From Parapedobacter sp037190485 (GTDB lineage Bacteria; Bacteroidota; Bacteroidia; Sphingobacteriales; Sphingobacteriaceae), in assembly GCA_037190485.1 (NCBI GenBank), contig JBBCJB010000004.1, forward strand, positions 62,001-126,000: a stretch of 64,000 nt of DNA. Direction: 5' to 3'. The position numbers were made by a program, and so were the translations under genes. The notes beneath the pieces are model-generated. The model was not told the origin of the DNA. It searched no databases and worked only from the letters and a program-made list of their open reading frames with translations. Shown here piece by piece: positions 59,189-64,000 of this stretch. Positions within the stretch are counted from its first letter, which is position 1, and every line of letters starts with the position of its first letter.

Positions 59189-60952
59189 ATGAGCGAACCC
59201 CAGGTATCCGGCAAAACGTACGATGCGCAGCTGCTCCGTAGGATGATGCGCTATATCAAACCCTATCACGGCATTTTCGTGGTCTCGGTATTCCTGACCA
59301 TCCTGATGGCCGTGGTGGCGCCTGCATTGCCGATGGTGATCGAATATACGCTGGATCGGTTCATCCTGCATAACGATATGGATGGCCTCCGATGGATGCT
59401 GTGGATCATGTTGGGCCTATTGGCGGTACAAACCGTGGTGCGCTATTTCCATACGCTGATGACGAGCACGCTTGGCCAATCCGTAATCCGCGACTTGCGG
59501 ATCGATGTGTTCAACCACATCACGAGCCTCCGCCTGAAATATTTCGACCGTACGCCGATCGGTCGGCTAATCACGCGTACCGTGTCGGACCTGGAAACCA
59601 TCGCCAACATCTTCTCGGAAGGGCTGATCCAGATCATTGGGGATATCCTGCAATTGGTCGTGATTTTCGGCGTGATGTTTTACACTGATTGGCGGCTCAC
59701 GCTCATCGTCCTGATTCCGATGCCCGTGATGATCGCGGCCACCTACGTGTTCAAGGAGGCCATGAAATCGGCTTTCCAGGACGTGCGCAAATGGGTCTCT
59801 AACCTGAATACCTTTTTGCAGGAACACATCTCGGGCATCAGTGTAATCCAGTATTTCGCGCGCGAGGAACAGGAACTGCGCAAATTCAAGGCGGCCAATG
59901 CCGAACACCGCAACGCGCACATCCGGGCCAACTGGTACTTTTCCATCTTCTTCCCGGTGCTGGAAATCATCATGGCCGTTTCCTTAGGCCTGCTGGTTTG
60001 GTATGGTTCCAAGCAGGTGCTCGCCGAAACGGTGTCGCCAGGGGTTATCGTAGCATTCATCATGTACATCAACATGATTTTCAGGCCAATTCGCGAATTA
60101 GTAGATAAATTCAATACGCTGCAAATGGGCATGGTGAGCGCTGAGCGGATTTTCGCGGTGCTCGACACGGCCGAGCAGACACCGAACCTAGGCACGCGCC
60201 AATCGGCGAACATCCAAGGGGCAATCGATTTCGATCGGGTTTGGTTTGCTTATGAAGATGACCGATGGGTACTCAAAGACATCAGCTTTGCGGTGAAGCC
60301 GGGCGAAACGCTGGCCTTGGTAGGCGCCACCGGCGCAGGGAAATCTTCGACCGTCAACATCCTGAGCCGATTTTACGAGGTGAACGAGGGTTCGATACGC
60401 CTCGATGGTGTCGATGTGCGCGACTATGAACTCAACTACCTGCGCCGAACTATCGCAACCGTGCAGCAGGACGTGTTCCTGTTTGCCGATACGGTAGCCG
60501 CCAACATCGGCCTGAACGATCCTGCCATCACCCGCGAACAAATCGTGGCTGCTGCCAAACAGGTAGGCGCGCACGAATTCATCCTCCGCTTGCCGGGCGG
60601 GTACGACTACCAGGTGCAGGAACGGGGGGCGACGCTGTCTTCGGGCCAAGCGCAATTGATTGCCTTTATCCGCGCGCTGGTGCACGACCCGAAGATTTTG
60701 GTACTGGACGAAGCTACCTCATCGGTGGATACCGAAACCGAGGAGCTGATCCAGAAAGCCATCGATACGCTGATGGAAGGCCGTACGTCCATCGTCATCG
60801 CCCACCGACTATCCACCATCCAGAAAGCCGACAAAATCATCGTCTTGGACAAGGGTGAGCTGAAAGAAATGGGTACCCACCAAGAGCTGTTGCGCTTGGA
60901 TGGGTACTACAAAAGGCTATACGACCTTCAATTCCATTCGGCAGGGATTTAA
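59189..60952 (+). CDS. ABC exporter, fused membrane and ATPase domains (MsbA-like)
   Basis: The product (587 residues from the ATG at 59189) is a half-transporter. About six membrane helices fill residues 20-310 (for example GIFVVSVFLTILMAVVAPAL and LEIIMAVSLGLLVWYGSKQV). The ATPase has Walker A GATGAGKSSTVNILSRFY, the Q-loop VQQDVFLFADT, a signature loop with LSSGQAQLIAFIRAL, Walker B ILVLDEATSSVDTET and the switch histidine AHRLSTI. It would export lipid or another hydrophobic substrate as a homodimer. The gene ends in a TTAA shared with the stop of the convergent M3 gene. Confidence 0.93.
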   Translation: MSEPQVSGKTYDAQLLRRMMRYIKPYHGIFVVSVFLTILMAVVAPALPMVIEYTLDRFILHNDMDGLRWMLWIMLGLLAVQTVVRYFHTLMTSTLGQSVIRDLRIDVFNHITSLRLKYFDRTPIGRLITRTVSDLETIANIFSEGLIQIIGDILQLVVIFGVMFYTDWRLTLIVLIPMPVMIAATYVFKEAMKSAFQDVRKWVSNLNTFLQEHISGISVIQYFAREEQELRKFKAANAEHRNAHIRANWYFSIFFPVLEIIMAVSLGLLVWYGSKQVLAETVSPGVIVAFIMYINMIFRPIRELVDKFNTLQMGMVSAERIFAVLDTAEQTPNLGTRQSANIQGAIDFDRVWFAYEDDRWVLKDISFAVKPGETLALVGATGAGKSSTVNILSRFYEVNEGSIRLDGVDVRDYELNYLRRTIATVQQDVFLFADTVAANIGLNDPAITREQIVAAAKQVGAHEFILRLPGGYDYQVQERGATLSSGQAQLIAFIRALVHDPKILVLDEATSSVDTETEELIQKAIDTLMEGRTSIVIAHRLSTIQKADKIIVLDKGELKEMGTHQELLRLDGYYKRLYDLQFHSAGI

Positions 60953-63066
60953 TCCAGTCCCCGCTTTTTCATCAGGTGCTTCGGATCGGGATCCGCTCCG
61001 CGGAATGCGCGGTACAAATCGGCGGGCTTGACCGTCCCTCCTTTTTGCAGGATGTTGCTGCGGAATGCCTTCGCGGTCGCCTGATCGTATAGGCTGGTTG
61101 CCTTAAATGCCGCAAACGCATCCGCATCCAGCACCTCGGCCCAGATGTAGCTATAATAGCCTGCTGAATAGCCGCCATTGAAGATGTGCTGGAAGTACGT
61201 GCTGCTGTGTCGCGGGATAATTTCATCGATGAGACCCGCCTTCGCCATAGAAGCCTTCTCGAATTCCTGAGCCGTTACGGTGATGGGCGCCGTGATGGTG
61301 TGGTAATCGTAATCCAGGAACGACGACGCCAGGTACTCGACCGTGGCGAAGCCCTGCCCGAAGGTGCCCGCGCGCTCCAATTTGGCGATGAGCGCGTCTG
61401 GAATGGATTCGCCGGTTTGGTAGTGCTTGGCATATTCTTTCAATACCGCGGGATCCTCCATCCAGTTTTCCATCACTTGCGACGGCAGTTCTACGAAATC
61501 GCGCGATACCGAGGTGCCGGCGAGGCTGCGGTACGTAACATTCGACAGCAAACCGTGCAACGCGTGCCCAAACTCGTGGAACAGCGTGTTGGCTTCATCA
61601 TACGTAAGCAAAGCGGGTTGGTCGCCAACCGGCTTGGTGAAATTACACACGTTGACGATGACCGGGGCTTTGCGCTCGCCGTTTTCCGTATATTGGTTGC
61701 GAAACGAACTCATCCATGCGCCGGATTTCTTGGAATCGCGCGGGAAGAAGTCGACGTAGAATACGCCGATATGGCTGCCGTCGGCTTCCAACACTTCATA
61801 CACTTCCACTTCCGGATGGTAGACGGGCATGTCGTCGAGCTGTTTGAACGTGATGCCGAACAACTTCGTGGCCACGTCGAAGGCGCCTTGGCGAACGGCG
61901 TCGAGGCTAAAGTACGGGCGTAGTTCCTCTTCGCTCAGTGAAAAACGCTTCTGTTTCACTTTTTCGGAATAATAACGCCAATCCCAAGGAGCAGCCTTGA
62001 AATCGCCACCGGTGGCTTCGATTTCCTTTTGGATGTCATAAGCTTCCTCTTTGGCCTTGGCAATGGCAGGTGCCCACAGGTCATCGAGCAGTTTCTTCAC
62101 GTTGGCGGGACTTTCGGCCATCGCCTCTTCCAATACGTAATGTGCATGGGTGGGGTAGCCCAACAGGTTGGCTTTCTGCAACCTGAGGTTGGCCATCTTG
62201 ATGGCAATAGCGCTGTTGTCATGCGCATTGCCGTTGCCTGCCCGGTTTTTGTAGGCTTCCCAGAGCTGCTTGCGCAATTCGCGGTTGTCGGCGTATTGCA
62301 GGAACGGCATCACGCTCGAGTTGGAAAGGGTAAATACCCACTTGCCTTCTCGCCCCTTTTCCTTGGCGGTCTCGGCAGCGGCCGCTTTGAGGCCGTCAGG
62401 CAAACCGGCGAGGTCGGCCTCGTTGTCCACCTCAAGTGTGTAGTCTTTCACCTCGGCCAGCACGTGCTGGCCGAACTCGGTGTTGAGCTTGGCCAATTCG
62501 GCATTGATGTCGCGAAGCGTGGCCTTGTCCGCGTCGCTCAGGTTCGCGCCGCTGCGCACGAAGTTCTTGTACGCGCGCTCCAGCAACATCGCCTGCTCGC
62601 CGTTTAGCCCAAGGCTTTCGCGTTGATCCCATACAGCTTTGACACGACTGAACAATGCTGCATTGAGCGAAATGTTGTCGCGGTGCGCAGCCAATTTCGG
62701 AGAGAGTTCTTTGTCGAGTGCCTGCAGGTTATCGGTGGTTGTCGACGAATTCAGGTTGGAGAATACAGCGGATACCCGGTTGAGCAGGAGCCCGGCATTC
62801 TCCAATGCGAGGACGGTATTCTCAAACGTGGGCGCTTCGGCAATGGCGGCAATGGAATCCACTTCGGCTGCATGCCGTTTCATGGCTTCTTCATAAGCCG
62901 GCCCGAAATGTTCATCTTTTATCTGGTCGAACGGCGGAACCTCAAACGGCGTGTTGTATGGCGCCAACAATGGATTTCCTGCCTGGTTCGCCTCTTGATC
63001 GCATGAGGCGATGGCGAAAGTTGTCATGGTTGCTAATAAAATCGATGATTTACGATGCGTATTCAT
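60949..63066 (-). CDS. dcp: M3-family metallopeptidase, dipeptidyl carboxypeptidase type
   Basis: The 705-residue product is a lipid-anchored zinc peptidase. The lipobox is IASC. The zinc motif is FHEFGHALHGLLS near residue 498, with the third ligand downstream. PLLAPYNTPFEVPPFDQIKD is the standard start of Dcp-like M3 enzymes, and YKNRAGNGNAHDNSAIAIKM and TGEEFEKASM-like segments are conserved. It would cut dipeptides from peptide C-termini in the periplasm. A -7 element (TAACTTTG, 63097-63090) is 24 bp upstream. Confidence 0.94.
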   Translation of the reverse strand: MNTHRKSSILLATMTTFAIASCDQEANQAGNPLLAPYNTPFEVPPFDQIKDEHFGPAYEEAMKRHAAEVDSIAAIAEAPTFENTVLALENAGLLLNRVSAVFSNLNSSTTTDNLQALDKELSPKLAAHRDNISLNAALFSRVKAVWDQRESLGLNGEQAMLLERAYKNFVRSGANLSDADKATLRDINAELAKLNTEFGQHVLAEVKDYTLEVDNEADLAGLPDGLKAAAAETAKEKGREGKWVFTLSNSSVMPFLQYADNRELRKQLWEAYKNRAGNGNAHDNSAIAIKMANLRLQKANLLGYPTHAHYVLEEAMAESPANVKKLLDDLWAPAIAKAKEEAYDIQKEIEATGGDFKAAPWDWRYYSEKVKQKRFSLSEEELRPYFSLDAVRQGAFDVATKLFGITFKQLDDMPVYHPEVEVYEVLEADGSHIGVFYVDFFPRDSKKSGAWMSSFRNQYTENGERKAPVIVNVCNFTKPVGDQPALLTYDEANTLFHEFGHALHGLLSNVTYRSLAGTSVSRDFVELPSQVMENWMEDPAVLKEYAKHYQTGESIPDALIAKLERAGTFGQGFATVEYLASSFLDYDYHTITAPITVTAQEFEKASMAKAGLIDEIIPRHSSTYFQHIFNGGYSAGYYSYIWAEVLDADAFAAFKATSLYDQATAKAFRSNILQKGGTVKPADLYRAFRGADPDPKHLMKKRGLD

Positions 63067-63089
63067 ATATGCTAAGGGTTTGTGCGTCG

Positions 63090-63097
63090 CAAAGTTA
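63090..63097 (-). promoter_or_regulatory. Promoter element of the M3 peptidase gene
   Basis: TAACTTTG on the minus strand is an exact -7 match. The nearest TTG (63125-63123) is 25 bp upstream, further than usual. Confidence 0.55.
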
Positions 63098-63225
63098 AGA
63101 AATTAGCGCGTATTTGCCAGACCAAGCGCCCGTGTCTTGATGTTGCATTCGTGCGTATACGGAATATGCACGATTTATGCCCAAACGCGCATGGTTTCTG
63201 CGTTTTAAAGTCTACTTATTTAGTA

Positions 63226-63233
63226 TACTTTTG
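63226..63233 (+). promoter_or_regulatory. Promoter element of the leader and third SusC-type gene
   Basis: TACTTTTG is an exact -7 match. It would start a leader transcript of about 335 nucleotides before the receptor start codon, including the small coding region at 63299-63391. Confidence 0.6.
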
Positions 63234-63298
63234 TTCCGCTGCAGCTGGTGTTACATGCTGCATAATTTGATTGGTATTATGCTTAACAACTAAGAATC

Positions 63299-63391
63299 AT
63301 GAATCACGGAATTTTTACCGCACATTCACATCGCCCTACGCCTACCTCGACTGCCATGCGCCCTTCCTGTTGCATGTGCATGTGCTGTTGA
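63299..63391 (+). CDS. Cysteine-rich leader peptide, 30 residues
   Basis: From the ATG at 63299 the frame encodes MNHGIFTAHSHRPTPTSTAM, then RP, and ends SCCMCMCC before TGA: five cysteines and two methionines among the last eight residues. Such a run at the end of a very short gene in a long leader is the classical layout of an amino-acid-sensing leader peptide. It sits about 65 bp after a -7 element and about 180 bp before a SusC-type start codon. No Shine-Dalgarno is visible, as usual here. Its reading by ribosomes is inferred. Confidence 0.7.
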   Translation: MNHGIFTAHSHRPTPTSTAMRPSCCMCMCC

Positions 63392-63425
63392 TTCGACTCG
63401 CACATACCGTATCCGTTTATTGACT

Positions 63426-63523
63426 GCTTGCTGACTGTAGTAATAGCGCAGCTATGCGCAAGCACCAACCGCGTCCGGCCCTGCTGGCTTATTGTCCTTG
63501 GTATGCCCAAGCTATACGCTTGC
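63426..63523 (+). promoter_or_regulatory. Possible attenuator: competing RNA stems after the leader peptide
   Basis: GCAAGC at 63458-63463 can pair with GCTTGC at 63426-63431 or with GCTTGC at 63518-63523. It also overlaps the hairpin GCGCA/TGCGC (63446-63450 with 63455-63459). The last GCTTG can instead form a local hairpin with CAAGC (63508-63512). These options exclude one another, as in attenuation. No T-tract terminator is seen, so control could act on translation or on a factor-dependent stop. Confidence 0.5.
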
Positions 63524-63573
63524 CCGGCTAAGCGATTAACGAAAACATTGAACTAAAAAGTAAAAACACGAAT

Positions 63574-64000
63574 ATGATTGATATCCGATACAAGACTTTT
63601 CTCTTACCGTTGTTGCTCTTGCCGGTGTTTATCCAGGCACAGCAGACAACGCCCTTGGTCAACTCCACGCTCGATGGCGTAGTGGTGGACGCGCAGACCA
63701 ACGAGCCATTAGCCGAAGCCACCATCCAAATTGAAGGGGTAACCCACAACACCAAAACCGATGACAACGGAAAGTTCCAGTTTGTGACCGGCCAGAAGTT
63801 TCCATACACATTAATCGTGACCTATATCGGTTACGTGACAAAGACCGTCGTGGCAACCGGTAGCCCGATCACCATCGAATTGGACCGCGATCATAATGCA
63901 ATCGACGAGATTGAGGTCGTGGGGTACACCAAGACGAAGCGGAGCGCATTGACGAGCGCCATCCAAGTGGTGAAAGGGGAAGATTTATCACAAGCGCCTT
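63574..64000 (+). CDS. SusC-type TonB-dependent receptor, N-terminal part only
   Basis: The 142 visible residues begin with a signal peptide (FLLPLLLLPVFIQAQ). A carboxypeptidase-like regulatory domain follows (LDGVVVDAQTNEPLAEATIQ; YIGYVTKTVV), then the SusC signature DEIEVVGYTKTKRSALTSA and the plug start. It has no STN domain, unlike the two receptors at the left, so it is not expected to signal through FecR. The frame is open to the window end. Its leader with a cysteine-rich peptide suggests sulfur-linked control. Confidence 0.92.
   Translation, partial: MIDIRYKTFLLPLLLLPVFIQAQQTTPLVNSTLDGVVVDAQTNEPLAEATIQIEGVTHNTKTDDNGKFQFVTGQKFPYTLIVTYIGYVTKTVVATGSPITIELDRDHNAIDEIEVVGYTKTKRSALTSAIQVVKGEDLSQAP

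Noticed and set aside
1..64000. Prophage, integrated element, rRNA or tRNA genes
   Set aside because: No integrase, capsid, transposase, tRNA cloverleaf or rRNA-like sequence was found in any intergenic gap.

Overview
The window is a chromosomal segment of a Bacteroidota bacterium, most likely from the Sphingobacteriaceae. The evidence is three SusC-type receptors (one cut by the edge), two SusC/SusD pairs each led by an ECF sigma factor and a FecR anti-sigma factor, a gldH gliding lipoprotein gene, Bacteroidota-type promoters (TTG, about 19-20 bp, TAnnTTTG), and almost no Shine-Dalgarno sequences. Base composition is a little above 50% GC by eye. I cannot name the species. No rRNA, tRNA, CRISPR array, phage or transposase gene was seen.

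Positions 1-21740 hold two tandem polysaccharide-utilisation loci on the minus strand. The upstream one (21740 down to 9240) reads sigma, FecR, SusC, SusD, two GH28-like beta-helix proteins with Tat signals, and a GH78-like alpha-L-rhamnosidase. This suggests a pectin or rhamnogalacturonan substrate. The downstream one (9167 down to 1) reads sigma, FecR, SusC, SusD and an unusual oxidoreductase with two Rossmann motifs that runs off the left edge.

Positions 21796-27451 carry a PspC-domain membrane protein with its PadR repressor and operator, a 165-bp palindromic MITE-like element, and the conserved holB-ricT-gldH gene group. Positions 27654-35491 are mainly plus strand: ssb, gcvT, comB, a rhodanese, an M28 peptidase, a DEAD-box helicase and a fused OtsA-OtsB. 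The last meets a GH15 enzyme tail to tail, which suggests a trehalose cluster. Positions 35488-54476 are minus strand: GH15, GNAT, M20, SPOR, secA, mqnD, surE, csbD, an OmpA-type protein, a phosphate module (PiT, DUF47, PhoR-like kinase, with a four-unit Pho-box-like array), psd, a MORN-like protein and polA. Positions 54605-60952 are plus strand: rsgA, a purine nucleoside phosphorylase, two outer-membrane proteins and an ABC exporter, facing an M3 peptidase. The right end (63226-64000) starts a third SusC-type gene behind a long leader.

Three observations stand out. First, the leader at 63226-63573 encodes a 30-residue peptide ending in SCCMCMCC and is followed by mutually exclusive pairing segments, which looks like cysteine-responsive attenuation. 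Second, degenerate direct repeats with a strict 7-bp period occur both between genes and inside genes (FecR, MqnD, the end of PadR), where they appear to have created new protein linkers. Third, four half-sites with exact 11-bp spacing lie upstream of the DUF47-PiT phosphate genes, right behind a PhoR-like kinase gene.
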